Below are positions 11,092 to 23,000 of a stretch of DNA of 64,000 nucleotides, one piece after another. Source of the DNA: Vanessa cardui (Eukaryota; Arthropoda; Insecta; Lepidoptera; Nymphalidae); contig NC_061153.1 in NCBI RefSeq assembly GCF_905220365.1, forward strand, positions 20,001 through 84,000, read 5' to 3'. Each line of letters begins with the position of its first letter. Within the stretch, counting starts at the first letter, position 1. The notes beneath the pieces are model-generated. The model saw only the letters and a list, made by a program, of their open reading frames with translations. It ran no database searches and was not told where the DNA came from. The position numbers were made by a program, and so were the translations under genes.

Positions 11092-11200
11092 AGTTATCGG
11101 AGGTTTAAAACCTCGCTAAAATTGGATTGTCAAAAAGTGTTTTTCATAATCGTTCTATAACACTAAAACGTTCGATAAACCTCCGATAAAGTGTCTTAGA
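11092..11200. repeat. Left Harbinger terminal repeat with internal palindrome
   Basis: ttatcggaggttta near 11093 is inverted as taaacctccgataa near 11180. The outer copy matches the right Harbinger end in reverse orientation. Confidence 0.55.
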
Positions 11201-11372
11201 TTTATTCAAGCTAAGACCCTACTACAGACCTTCGATAACCGTATATTAGCAAGAAAATGGCCGACTTTGCTCGCTTTGCTTGAATCAGCTTACGTTTGCA
11301 ATGACATTTGATTTCTAATCATATTCAACATTGCAATTTTTGTTAAAGTAATTCTTACGTATTTTTTTAAAT

Positions 11373-11459
11373 ATGCAAGCCTTACAAGCTATTGCGATCA
11401 TTGAAAATTATATTATTAATCGGCGCAGAAAAGTGTATCGGCCAAGAGGAAATCCATTC
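11373..11459 (+). pseudogene. HARBI1-like: HARBI1-like transposase, N-terminal 29 codons before the hAT insertion
   Basis: ATG 11373 starts MQALQAIAIIENYII followed by a basic run NRRRKVYRPRGNPF, the usual N-terminal start of HARBI1-like proteins. The frame ends exactly on the last base of the hAT target duplication ATCCATTC. It continues in frame at 29691 as SLDDEEF, so this exon was split by the hAT. Confidence 0.75.
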
Positions 11460-11709
11460 TAGAGATGAAACGGATATCCGGTAACTATACGGTATCCGGC
11501 CTATACGGCCTTGTTTTCACTATCCGGTCGGATACCGGATAGTAATACAGTATCCGGCCGAATTTCGGATATTGAAATAAAAATATATTACGTAGTTTAC
11601 ACAAAGCAAATGATACGACATATAGGATCAGAACAAGTTTTATTTTTATAATTGCAAAGTAATCTCGACTTGTGTGACAAAGTAATTGGTTAAATATTAA
11701 TTCGTTCGT

Positions 11710-12180
11710 TTAGTACTCAAAATTAACAAGTGGCAAATTGTGGTGAATGAATACCAAATTTTCCGCATTTGTTGGTAACAGGCGACTCCGCTTGGCTTCG
11801 TATACCAGACCCGCTTCTGAAAACAGCCTTTCGCTATAAACGCTGTTGCCAGGTGCTGAAAGATAAATTCTGGCAAACCTTGACAACTGCGGGTACTGGT
11901 TCACATTAACTGACCACCAAATATATGGGTCGCGATTGCGATCGATACGAGATGTCTTTAAGAAAAAATCAATCTCGTTAGCAATTGGATTTTGTTTTTC
12001 TTGATCGCGACAATCACTTCTATTATCCTTTGCTACTTCATTGAAACAATCCCAAAAAGTGTCATGAGCTTCACGTGTAAAGTTGGATCCAGTTTCATCT
12101 TCTTTAGCTCGTTTAGCAGGTGTTGAACACGGCGTAGATCTGTTACTGTCAGATGAAGATTCGTCGTAAGAGTTTTTTTT
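11710..12180 (-). pseudogene. hAT transposase, C-terminal dimerisation domain
   Basis: The frame reads a serine-rich linker, then EIDFFLKTSRIDRNRDPYIW, YPQLSRFARIYLSAPGNS and VYSERLFSEAGLVYEAKRS, the conserved C-terminal dimerisation region of hAT transposases. It ends at TAA 11710. A tRNA-derived SINE at 12181-12487 separates it from the preceding part. Confidence 0.85.
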
Positions 12181-12487
12181 ATACAAACAAACAAACAACA
12201 GCCTGTAAATTCCCACTGCTGGACTAAAGGCCTCCTCTCCCTTTGGGGAGAAGGTTTGGAACATATTCCACCACGCTGTTCCAATGCGGGTTGGTGGAAT
12301 ATACATGTAGCAGAATTTCTATGAAATTTGTCACATGCAGGTTTCCTCACGATGTTTTCCTTCACCGCTGAGCACGAGATGAATTATAAAGACAAATTAA
12401 GCACATGAATCAGCGGTGCTTGCCTGGGTTTGAACCCGCAATCATAGGTTAAGATGCGCGCGTTCTTACCACTGGGCCATCTCGATA
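12181..12487 (-). repeat. tRNA-derived SINE, copy 1
   Basis: On the minus strand the RNA polymerase III boxes are visible: box A TGGCCCAGTGG (12479-12469) and box B GGTTCAAACCC (12436-12426). The body runs to a short (ACAA)n tail near 12181. A second copy at 34482-34792 matches it closely over its whole length. It is inserted in hAT coding sequence. Confidence 0.85.
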
Positions 12488-12922
12488 TTATATAATCCAT
12501 CCATCTCGCTTTATATAATCTATCAGAATTTTCTGGCGGGCTTTTTCAGTTTCGAGAACTCCTAAATAGTCTGACTTAACCTTGGGTCCAGAAAAGTAGC
12601 AATTAAGTATTTTGGATTCTCTCTTAAGGATTTAAAACGACTTTACAACTCAGATTTCAAAGAAGCTATCATACGAGCTAAGTCCGGTGTTCTTTGCGCA
12701 GTCTCGCATTTGTCTAAATACTTTTTTAATGCAGACACATGTGGAATCGCCTCGGATATACAAGAGAGGCCAGAGCTTGTAATTTTCGTTATTTCTTCAA
12801 ATGGTTTTAAAAGATTTATGAATTGCTCCATCAGGCTCCATTGTTGTATCGTCAAATTAGTAAATGTGTCATGTTCAGCAACATAAAGAGTAATAGCCCT
12901 TTTCTGTTCTAACAAACGTTCT
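12488..12922 (-). pseudogene. hAT transposase, middle part after the LINE C insertion
   Basis: The frame resumes as ERLLEQKRAITLYVAEHD and continues with NLTIQQWSLMEQFINLLKPF and EEITKITSS, typical of BED-hAT transposases. A TAA at 12643-12645 breaks the frame. LIATFLDPR near 12590 is followed by a one-base deletion, then KSDYLGVLETEKARQKIL. It continues in register with FYMAE at 26110 once LINE C is removed. Confidence 0.8.
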
Positions 12923-13095
12923 GAAATGTGAAATGTGAAATGTTCTTTATTTGCCAGAATATGGTAATCATACAGGTGGTAGTTTATAAAAAAAATCTGC
13001 ATATTCTACCGACTTGTCGGTGTGCAAATATTTTCACAATGTAATTGTTATTTCTAAATTAATAAATAAAATTAAAATTTAAAATAATATTAAAA
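12923..13095 (-). other. LINE C 3' UTR and short tandem-repeat tail
   Basis: AT-rich sequence ends at the hAT junction with GAAATGT repeated three times on the plus strand. There are no ORFs. Confidence 0.65.
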
Positions 13096-14806
13096 TTAAA
13101 TATAATTACAAGATAAATAAAATTTTAACAAAAAGAAAAACAGACTTCAAACAAAACAGTATTTTAAAACAAATTGAAATGCACTAAAAAGTAATAAAAA
13201 TAATTGCATATTTAACACATTTTTGAGAGTCCTCCTAGGTAAAATGAAATGAAAAATATTAGACTACTTAAAAGTCGATTTACGATTATATAACGTAGTT
13301 ATAGTTATTGTTATATTTGGAGCCGGTGTCAGCCACAGGCACACGCTTCAACAATCAAAAGAAAGAAGCGATACGAGCCTCTTGATTGACCCAGTATAAT
13401 ATCGTATAAAAGGTAATTTGTAAGAAACATTTCTTAAAGTATTCTCGTATTGTTTTTTGATAGGTATAGTATAGGGTTGGCTGACACCGACTCCAAATAT
13501 AGCAATAATTATAACTACATTATATAATCGTAAATCGACTTTTAAGTAGTCTAATATTTTTCATTTCATTTTACCTAGGAGGACTCTCAAAAATGTGTTA
13601 AATATGCAATTATTTTTATTACTTTTTAGTGCATTTCAATTTGTTTTAAAATACTGTTTTGTTTGAAGTCGGTTTTTCTTTTTGTTAAAATTTTATTTAT
13701 TTTTTGATTTTCAGTGAAGCTGATGTAGACTAACATTATTTTCTTAATATGGATAGATTAAGCGTGCCGTTTATATGAATCAGAAACTACTTCAGGGACA
13801 ATTTCAAAAGAAACTTTCGAATAAAGCAAAAATAGACTTTCGAAAATGCGGCTTTAATACGTCATGCGGCATAAACTACAAGGTACCACCCTCGAATGAG
13901 CTGTAATCGACCTCAGTAAAAAAACTTTGCAAAAGAGCTATTCGTATGCTATGTCGTACATCATATGACATCACATCATATACACAAAATTTGATTAAAG
14001 ACAGAAAGAAATTCTGCCCCAAATCGCACCCTAACTGTAAGCCGTTTAGGAGTTCCGTCAATACATAGTATAAAACAAAGTCGCTTTCTCTGTCCCTATA
14101 TCTTTAAAACTACGCAACGGATTTTGATGCGGTTTTTTTTAATAGATAGTGTAATTCAAGGGGAAGGTTTGTGTATATAATACATGAACAATATAGTAAA
14201 GAAACACTGACAATTTTAGAAGTTTGCAATGTGATGTCGTAAATAAAGAAATTTTTTAGTATATTTAGTATCAGTATTGCACCCGTGAGAAGTCGGGGCG
14301 GGTAGCTAGTTGATTATTATATTCGATTATGACAATTACATGAACATAACCACGTTCCGGAAGGTGATTCAAATATCCAAGTAACCCATAAATAAAAGAT
14401 TCGACCGAGTATTGCTAACGTGCTCCTCAGAATTGTTCCGTTCCCTTAATTTGACATGGATACTATGCTTAGAACCTTACCAAAATTTCACCAAACTACC
14501 CTTAAAGTATATCCTTTATAATAAAAAAAGAATCATAAAAATTGGTTAACGTGATTTTGAGTTATTCACCTATTTGTCGCGCATATACATAATGCAAATT
14601 TAAGACTTATGTCGTTTTCATACGGATACCATCATCGGAAAAAAAAAAAAAAAAATGGGACTCCACGGGAAGCACTACCTTTCAAACAAAAAAAATATAT
14701 CAAAATCGGTCCACCCAGTAAAAAGTTATGATGTAACAAACATAAAAAAAAAAAAAAAAAAAATACAGACGAATTGATAACCTCCTCCTTTTTGAAGTCG
14801 GTTGAA
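13096..14806 (-). mobile_element. 1.7-kb non-coding fold-back repeat, copy 1
   Basis: The ends carry CCGACTTC-type inverted termini (aacagacttcaaac near 13140 and gaagtcggttgaaaa near 14795). One third is a long inverted repeat, with arms at about 13113-13335 and 13476-13705 around a loop of about 140 bp. The rest is unique, with poly-A runs and the block agctagttgattattatatt. No ORF. Copies 2 and 3 are at 27563-29296 and 53335-55060. I do not know its transposition class. Confidence 0.75.
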
Positions 14807-15396
14807 AATACTATCTTCCAACGTGTAAAAGCATCGTTGAACTAGCCATTTTTTTAATTCTACTTTAAATTTTTGAGACTTCATTTCTCGTAACATTTTG
14901 GGTATTCTATTGTATACTTTTATAATATTTATTGCACAATTATTTCCATAGATGTTACTTTTACACATTGGCATTTTTAGCTTTGTAGGATCTCTGTGTA
15001 GGAAATTACTTTCGTTTCCTAAATTTTGAAACAGATATGGGTACTTTTTAACAAACATTCCTGTTTCATACACGTATGAGGCTGGCAGTGTCAGTAAATT
15101 TAATTTTATGATACATTTTTCTACATTTTGACCATCATAACCAATTTTTATATTTTTATGTTTAGCATGAAAATTAGAAAATTGAATATATGTATTTTGT
15201 TTTATTTAAGTTTATTTGCAATTTATTTATTTTAAGCCAATTTATTATATTAGCCAAAGTACTATTTATAGCTGCCTGATAATCTTCTTTTTTATCATTA
15301 TTTGGAAAAATAATAGATATATCATCCGCAAAAAGGATGCAAGGGTAATTTGTTACGCTAGGTAAATCATTAATATAGAGTACAAATAATAAAAAG
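14807..15396 (-). pseudogene. LINE C ORF2, RT catalytic site to C-terminus
   Basis: On the minus strand the fragment opens with LLFVLYINDLPSVTNYPC and the catalytic ILFADDISIIFPNND near 15320, followed by WLKINKLQINLNKTKYIQF. The frame ending near 14810 gives VYNRIPKMLREMKSQKFK and QRCFYTLEDSI, the usual C-terminal region. It joins upstream to GVPQGSILGP at about 19235 once LINE E is removed. Confidence 0.8.
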
Positions 15397-15764
15397 AAGC
15401 CAGGGGAGACGGATCAAATCAATAAACGCTCCGTATAAAAACTGTTAAAAAGTGATCTAAACCGATATTAGCAAAATTAAAATAGTGCCAGTGGAAAGTG
15501 AACTGTGCAAACAATAAAAGTGACTAAAAATAAATTAAAATAAGTAGTGTATTTATCTAAAAAATTAAAGAAATAAATTTTAACCGTTTAGAAAAAGCTA
15601 TTTGAACACATCAGCTGTGCATAAATTGCAAAGGACGGTCGTTGACCCGACCCCTACCACACTATCGCCAATAGCGTCGAGCGCCAGGATTGGATAACAA
15701 AGGATATAGGCAAAAGACAATTAATTTACTATAAACTTTAATGTTACAATACATAAGACCTAAA

Positions 15765-16901
15765 ATGGTTTGTGGAGCTTGCAACACACAAGTGAATAAA
15801 AATGAAATAATGACTTGCACTAATTGCAAACAAATCTATCACTATGCATGCATAAACATACCTAACGAACAATATAAAAATCAAAAACATAATTTGGACA
15901 AAACATGGAAATGCCCTTCGTGTGAAAATATAACGAGACGTAAAAGAAACGATAATACACCGGTAAGATCTCAATATGTATCCTCTATGAATGATACAAT
16001 CATGTCTATAGACGACCCAATCCACTACCCTACCGAACAGAGCCCGACTAACATTAAAGAACCGTCTTTGACTATAAATGAAGATATTATAATAGAAAAT
16101 GTGAGTACACTACTAGATCAAAAACTTAATCAAAACAATCAATCATTGCTTTCTGAACTTAAAGATTTAATTCACGTAGAAATCAACAAAGCCATTATCA
16201 CTTTTACACAAGAAATAAAAAAAGATATAAATATATTACATGATCGCCAAAACAAACAAAAAAGTGATATAAGGTCTATTGACAAAAAAATAGAAAAATT
16301 AGAAAGAGAACAAAAAAAATTAGCAGATGATATAATAGCATTACAAAGAAAACACAAAAATATACCAGAAATTTATACACCAATAGTTCAGGATAAAAAC
16401 AAATCAATAGTCTTACATGGCCTTAACGAATACTATCAAGAAACGGAATATGAATTAAGTAATAAAATCTCAAATATATTTTATGACATCCTAAATATAG
16501 ATATACATAATCAAATTGAAGACGTTCATAGAATAGGAAGAAAAAATTCCCGAAGGCCGATAGTGATAGAATTATTGTCAAAAAGAATGGTCAAGTATAT
16601 TCTTGAAAATGCGTCGTACTTCAGAAACACAGGACTATCTATATCTGAATATTTACCGAAAGAATCTTTGAAAGAACGAAGAATTATTTATGAAAAGCTA
16701 CGCATAGCAAGACAAAGCGGTCAGCATGCCATAATAAAGAACAATAAACTATTTATTGACAGAAAAGTTGTTAGTCCACCGTATGAAGAACATAACAATC
16801 TATCATTAAGAACTACAAACTCACTCGAACATTCACGAAACACTATCTGTTCAGAACAACTCGATGAAAGTTTATTTCGTAAAAAACAAGGAAACTTTTA
16901 A
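15765..16901 (+). CDS. LINE E ORF1: PHD finger, coiled coil, L1 ORF1-like RNA-binding part
   Basis: The frame is open from 15741. I prefer ATG 15765 because the PHD finger starts directly there (MVCGACNTQVNKNEIMTC) with the full Cys4-His-Cys3 pattern to WKCPSCEN. A long coiled coil follows (KKIEKLEREQKKLADDI), then SIVLHGLNEYYQETEYE and EDVHRIGRKNSRRPIVIEL, which resemble the RNA-recognition and C-terminal domains of L1-type ORF1 proteins. It appears intact. It overlaps the ORF2 frame by 38 bases at 16864-16901. Confidence 0.8.
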   Translation: MVCGACNTQVNKNEIMTCTNCKQIYHYACINIPNEQYKNQKHNLDKTWKCPSCENITRRKRNDNTPVRSQYVSSMNDTIMSIDDPIHYPTEQSPTNIKEPSLTINEDIIIENVSTLLDQKLNQNNQSLLSELKDLIHVEINKAIITFTQEIKKDINILHDRQNKQKSDIRSIDKKIEKLEREQKKLADDIIALQRKHKNIPEIYTPIVQDKNKSIVLHGLNEYYQETEYELSNKISNIFYDILNIDIHNQIEDVHRIGRKNSRRPIVIELLSKRMVKYILENASYFRNTGLSISEYLPKESLKERRIIYEKLRIARQSGQHAIIKNNKLFIDRKVVSPPYEEHNNLSLRTTNSLEHSRNTICSEQLDESLFRKKQGNF

Positions 16902-17859
16902 TGTTCTTTTCCAAAACATGCAAAGTATTTATAATAAACGTCACATCATTGAAGCATTTTTACATGAACAATCAGACGTTTTCCACGTAATAGCAGTATC
17001 GGAAACATGGTTATCGCCAGCAAAATCAGAACTCATTTTCTTCAGTAATTATAAACTCGCAACAAGTTATTGTCGAAGAAACTACTCCGGTGGCGGCGTT
17101 TGTATAATAGTGCGGTCAGGAATTAAATATATTGAACGAAAGGACATTATGGACTTGTCAGTAGAATACGTAATTGAAATATGTGCCATAGAAATACCTG
17201 TATATAATATCATTATTATTACTATTTACTGGAATGGTAGAGAGGCCGATTGTTTCTATAACAAATTATCTGAACTTTTAGAATATCTAACCAAAAAAGA
17301 AAACACAAAGAAAATAGTAATGGGTAGAGATTTCAATTTAAATTTATTGGATAAAAACTACCGTTCAAAACAATTGTTAGACCTTATGTTAGAATATAAC
17401 TTTCTTCAAAACAGTCACGAACCCACAAGAATAACTAATCACAGTTCTACGTGCTTAGACTTAATATTTACTAACTTTAAAAATCCCAAATTTGAATCAT
17501 TAGTACATGATTTCGGTTTCTCAGACCATAAGAGTGTGATTTTAAAATTAAATTACATAAATAAAAGCAAAACGAAAAAATTATATGAAGTAAAAAAAAG
17601 AATATACAATGACAAAAATATAAATAAATTTAAATTAGAATTAAAAAACGTAGAATGGAAAAACATAATTAAATTCGATGAATCTGTAAACAAAAATTAC
17701 ACTTTATTTACTACAATATTAAAAAATAGTATAAATCGTTGTATGCCTCTAAAAACTATAAAATTAAAAACACAAAAACCAAATGTATGGTTAAGCAAAG
17801 GATTAAAAATCTCATGTAAAAATAAACGTTTGCTCAAAATCTTAGCCAGTTATTCATAA
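16864..17859 (+). pseudogene. LINE E ORF2 endonuclease domain, truncated
   Basis: FNVLFQNMQSIYNKRHII opens the AP endonuclease; VSETWLSP, YSGGGVCIIVRS, RITNHSSTCLDLIF and FSDHKS follow. At the key block the sequence is VMGRDFNLNLL where relatives read AGDFN, so the glycine before the catalytic Asp is replaced by Arg. After the linker (KPNVWLSKGLK) the frame stops at 17859 and a deletion removes the segment before the RT. Confidence 0.8.
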
Positions 17860-17861
17860 AT

Positions 17862-19080
17862 CAATCTATTAATAAATCAATCCTTTGAACAAGGAGTTTT
17901 CCCGGACTTACTCAAAATTTCTATAGTTAAGCCCATCTTTAAAAAAAATGACAGACATAATCCAAACAATTATCGACCTATAGCACTACTTCCTGCAATA
18001 TCTAAAGTTTTCGAGAAGGCAATGCATAATCGGTTTTACAGTTTTTGCGAAAAATATAATATTTTTAGTGACAGACAAAATGGGTTTCGTAAAAATAAAT
18101 CAACGATATTAGCGACCTATAAATATGTACACGAAATTTTAAACACACTCAACAATAAACAAATTGCCATTGGAATACTGCTAGACATGTCAAAGGCCTA
18201 TGACAAAGTACAATACAATATACTATTAAACAAATTATATGATATAGGAGCACGTGGAAATACACATAACTGGTTTGCGTCATATTTAAAGAACAGAAAA
18301 CAACTAGTAGAAATTGAGTATTGCGACCATAAAACTGGCCAAATAACCAAAGCGAGATCTGAACTTTTACAAATCCAAAATTCAATTCCTCAAGGCAGTG
18401 TCCTCGGATGCATTTTATTTCTCATATATATAAACGATTTACCAACAACCTTAAGTGAACCCTGTGAATTATTTGCTGATGACATATCAATCTTAACTTC
18501 TTATACACCAAACTAAAATTTAAATATAAAACTACACACAATTATAAATAATGTACTCAAATGGTTAGAAGACCATAATTTAGAAATAAATTTTTCAAAA
18601 ACAAAAATAATGCAGTTTAGGCCATATCAAAAAACGCCACTAAAAATAAACTTTTCGTACCACTTTGCAAAGGATTTATTTGTATTACAGAAAAAATGTA
18701 TTAGAATTTTAGCTAAAATTACCTCAAAAGAAAGCTGCAAACCGCATTTCAAAACATTAAAAATATTAACCTTACCCTGTATTTACATATTAGAAATTTA
18801 CAAATTCGTTAAAAACAATAAAAAAATGTTCAACCAAATATCTGAAAACCCGAGGCGCTTTGAATCACGATATAAATATAATTTTGAAATTACAACATCA
18901 AAACTGAAACTTCACCAATCGGGCACACATGCTATGTCCATAAAAATTTTCAATAAATTGCCGGACGTATTTAAGCAAAATATAAATGAACCAAGCTACC
19001 CAAATAAGTTAAAAGAAATTCTTAAAAAAAAATGCTATTACACCCTCGAGGAATATTTGACAGATAAAATTGTGATATAA
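17862..19080 (+). pseudogene. LINE E ORF2 reverse transcriptase, deleted copy
   Basis: QGVFPDLLKISIVKPIF and NNYRPIALLPAISKVFE begin near 17890; the frame 18022-18516 has LLDMSKAYDKVQYN, SIPQGSVLGCILFLIYINDL and LFADDISIL. The AKAFD-type motif reads SKAYD. A second deletion near 18660 joins FSKTKIMQFRPYQK to FAKDLFVLQKKCIRIL, dropping roughly 70 residues. The frame 18610-19080 ends with KCYYTLEEYLTDKIVI. Confidence 0.8.
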
Positions 19081-19167
19081 CGTCCGTCTCTCTAACATTT
19101 GCTACGCCCTAGCAGGGTTTATTTCATGTAAACTAAAGTTTAATTGTATGTGTGAGCATGAAACCGC

Positions 19168-19170
19168 AAA

Positions 19171-19225
<55 letters not shown>
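19168..19225. repeat. (AAAT)n tail of LINE E
   Basis: A run of AAAT repeats directly follows the LINE E 3' UTR and ends at the junction with LINE C coding sequence. Confidence 0.9.
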
Positions 19226-20065
19226 AGGACCGAGAATACTTCCCTGCGGTACCCCTGATTTAATATATTGGTATTTATATTTATACACAGTTACAATGTC
19301 TTTGTTATCGAGTTTTGTAATATTGACGCACTGTTAACGGTTATACAAATAATCATTTATCCATTTAAAGGCTACTCCTCTAATACCATATTTTTCACAT
19401 TTATTAAGTAAAATTTTGTGATCAACATAGTCAAAGGCTTTACTCAAATCTAAAAACAAGCCAGTTACTGGTTGTTTTTTATCTAATGTTTTTGTTATTT
19501 TGCTTATTAACGTAAATGTTGCAAGGGTAGTTGATTTCGATTTTATAAAACCGTTTTGTTCATCTTTAATTATGTTATGTTTATTTAAAAAATCTATTAG
19601 TCTATGATGCATTAATTTTTCGAAAACTTTTGCTAGTATTGGTATTAATGTAATTGGTCTGTAGTTATCTATTTCTGATCGACTGCCCTTTTTGTGTAGT
19701 TTTTATTGTGTATGGTTTTACAGTTGAGATTTTTAGCCTTTCAGGAAAAAACACCTTGACTAAGTGATAGGTTTATAATGTGCATTAATACACGTGCTAT
19801 TGCTTTCGCTGAGTATTTAAGTACATGAGTTGTTAAACCGTCATAACCTACAGCCTTTGTATTTTTTAATGTTGTTATTATGCGTATTATTTCTGTTTCA
19901 GTACATGGATTTAAAAATATACTAGAGTTAATATTTAATATCTTATTATAAATTGAATCTTTATTTTTATCACTTGTTTTATTATTATTGGCTATGTTTA
20001 CAAATAGGCTGTTGAAACTCTTAGCTATTTCCACAGATTCGTTAATAATCTTGCCATTTATACTC
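19226..20065 (-). pseudogene. LINE C ORF2, N-terminal half of reverse transcriptase
   Basis: Minus strand: SINGKIINESVEIAKSFNSL near 20060, then KAVGYDGLTTHVLKYSAKAI near 19850, a disrupted stretch near 19700, HHRLIDFLNKHNIIKDEQNG, LFLDLSKAFDYVDHK near 19440, a stop at 19334-19336, and GVPQGSILGPL near 19235. Upstream it is continuous with DIEN at 23250 after removing the Jockey-like LINE. Confidence 0.8.
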
Positions 20066-20073
20066 AGATTTTC

Positions 20074-23000
20074 AAGTGGTAGTGCCACACTGCATACCTC
20101 TCGGTTACAGTCGAATGGGCCGGCACGCCCGGGGAAGTACCACTCTTTCACTTAAAATCGGCGTGAAGTGATAGCTATGCTACCGCGTTTCGTCCGGTAA
20201 GTGAGAGTTCCGGAGGCCCGATCCCTCTCCCCCTGTTCGGGGCAAGCGGAGCAGGCATCATAAGGCAACCCCTACCACACTCGCTGTGGACTTCTGCAAC
20301 ATATGGGGACTCAACTCCAACTTGAATGCCGTTCACTTTCACCTTGAGACGGCGAAGCCGGCCTTGCTCTTTCTTACCGAGACCCAGATATCTTTTCCTG
20401 CCGATACGTCTTTTCTCTCTTACCCCGGGTACTAATTGGAGCATACTTTTGTGCCACGAGCTGGGGTGTGCGTTTACGTCAGAGATGATATCTGCTCTCG
20501 ACGCCTCGGCAGCCTTGAAGGGCAGGACCTATCAATTATCTGGCTGCGCGTAGACTGCGACGACCATCCGCGAATCTACGCGTGCCTTTATAGGTCCCAT
20601 AGCGGTAATGCCGAAACCGACCGACTGGTTGAGCACGTCCACTTGGCTACAGATTCCGTGCTGCAGCAGACTCCATCCGCAGAGATCATTATTCTGGGCG
20701 ATTTCAATGCTCATCATACAGAGTGGCTTGGATCACGCACCACTGATCATGCGGGTAGATCTGTTCTCGACTTCGCTTTGGCTTATGATTTGACACAACT
20801 GGTCACCTCGCCAACGCGAATACCGGACGTGGAGGATCATACACCTTCCCTGTTGGACCTTCTGCTGACTTCGCATCCGGACGGCTATAAGATTGTCGTC
20901 GATCCCCCTCTAGGCTCGTCGGACCACTGTCTCGTCCGGAGTACAGTGCCAGTTACACGATACTCACGACCTCGTTTCGCGGGCTGGCGTCGCGTGTGGC
21001 ACTACAAGTCAGCAGATTGGGATGGGATGCGGTCCTTCTTTGCATCTTACCCATGGGGGCGAGTTTGTTTCTCGATGGATGATCCGAGCGTTGTTGCTGA
21101 TTCTGACGCCGATGTGGTGCTTCAGGGTATGGAACTTTTCATTCCATATTCTGCGGTGCCCATTGGTGGCAAGTCCCAGCCCTGGTTTGGTCGCCTCTGT
21201 AAGACGGCTTCACGCCGAAAATGGGAACGCTACCAAGACTGGGCTAACGCATCGGCGTCTCGTGATACAAACACCAGCACATTCAGAAAGGAATATAACT
21301 CTGCCTCCAGGTCCTTCAAAAACGTGATAGCTGAGGCGAAGTCGAAGTACATTGGCAGAATTGGCGAGAGACTGGTGCGCTTCCCATCAGGAACACGTGC
21401 GTTCTGGTCTCTCGCTAAGGCTGTCCTAGGGAATTTCTGTCAGCCTTCTTTTCCATCTTTGCACAGGGACGGTGAGTCATTGGCCCATACCGCGAAGGAG
21501 AAGGCCGATCTTTTAGGGTCTCTCTTCGGGTCGAACTCGACTCTGGATGACCAAGGAAAGTCACCACCATCAATCCCGCGATGTGATACGACGATGCCGG
21601 AGGTTAAATTTCGGCAAAGTGCAGTTCAGCACTTCTTTCCTTGGACATTCACAAGTCGAGTGGACCCGATGGCATCCCTCCAATCGTGCTACGGACATGT
21701 GCTCCCGAGTTGGCACCGGTCTTAACGCGTCTTTTCCGGCAATCCTACGCATTAGGCGTCGTCCCGAACTCCTGGAAGACTGCTTTGGTGCATCCGATCC
21801 CTAAAAAAGGCAACCGCTCAGATCCGTCCAATTATAGGCCTATAGCCATCACCTCCTTGCTCTCCAAGATAATGGAGTCCCTTATTAACTGCCAGCTCCT
21901 GCGGTACCTAGAGGAGAATCAGCTGATTAGTGACCGCCAGTACGGTTTCCGTCGGGGTCGCTCAGCCGGTGATCTTCTAGTTTACCTTACTCACAGGTGG
22001 GCTGAAGCAGTTGAGAGCAAGGGGGAGGCATTAGCAGCCAGCTTGGACATAGCGAAGGCCTTCGATCGTGTATGGCACAAAGCGCTTCTTTCGAAGCTTC
22101 CTTCCTATGGGCTTCCCGGGAAATTATGCAATTGGATACCAGCTTTTTGGCAGATCGGAGCATCAAGGTCGTTGTCGACGGTGCATGCTCTGACTTAAAA
22201 TTCGTCAATGCTGGTGTTCGACAAGGCTGCGTTCTATCACCCACTCTGTTTCTTCTGCATATCAATGATTTGTTGCAAATCGGGAACATTCATTGCTATG
22301 CAGACGACAGTACCGTTGACACCTTATACACCGGCCGCGCTAATATTTCTCGGGAAAACGTCGAAGAAAACCGGAACAAACTTGTGTCTGAAATCGAGTC
22401 TTCGTTAAACGAAGTCTCGAACTGGGGCCGGCTAAATTTAGTCCATTTCAACCCCAAAAAGACGCAAGTTTGCGCGTTAACCGCTAAAAAAACACCATTT
22501 GTCGTATCTCCACGATTTGAGAACATCCCGATAGCCGCTACAGGTAGTAGCGGAATACTTGGCGTTGATATTTCGAGCCTCGTTCAGTTCCGCGGTCAAT
22601 TGGAAGGCAAGGCAAATTGGCTTCAAAGAAGCTCGGTGTGCTCAGCAAGGCGAGACAGTATTTCACGTCGGCCCATCGCCTAAAACTTTACAAGGCGCAA
22701 ATTTGGCCTCACATGGAGTACTGCTCTCACCTCTGGGCGGGTGCTCCCCAGTACCAGCTCCTTCCATTTGACCGCATCTAACGTAGAGCGGCTCGAGTTA
22801 TCGACGATCAAGCCCTTTCCGATCTCCTTGATCCTTTGGCTTTGCGTAGAGATGTTGGATCACTCTGCATCTTCTACCGAATTTTTCACGGGGAATGTTC
22901 CGAGGAATTGTTCGGATTAATCCCGGCTGCTGAATTTCACCTTCGGACATCTCGTCAAAATTCTAAGTTTCACCCGCACCATCTTGACGTCCGAAAATCC

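Larger units (their letters stand above)
15397..19220 (+). mobile_element. LINE E, near full-length but internally deleted
   Basis: A plus-strand LINE with a 5' UTR from about 15397, ORF1, an overlapping ORF2, and an (AAAT)n tail at 19168-19225. It interrupts the LINE C reverse transcriptase within the segment encoding GPLLFVLYINDL. The flanks carry similar A-rich target sequence (aaataataaaaag and aaataaataaag). Two internal deletions in ORF2 make it non-autonomous. Confidence 0.8.

Noticed and set aside
12181..12487. SINE box region as a tRNA gene
   Set aside because: Boxes are present but sequence continues into a SINE body and tail found again at 34482; it is a retroposon.
13113..13705. 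Assembly inversion artefact as explanation of the long inverted repeat
   Set aside because: The same structure with the same loop position recurs in two independent copies, so it belongs to the element.
20175..20444. Minus-strand frame over the start of the Jockey-like LINE
   Set aside because: Antisense shadow of the endonuclease coding sequence.
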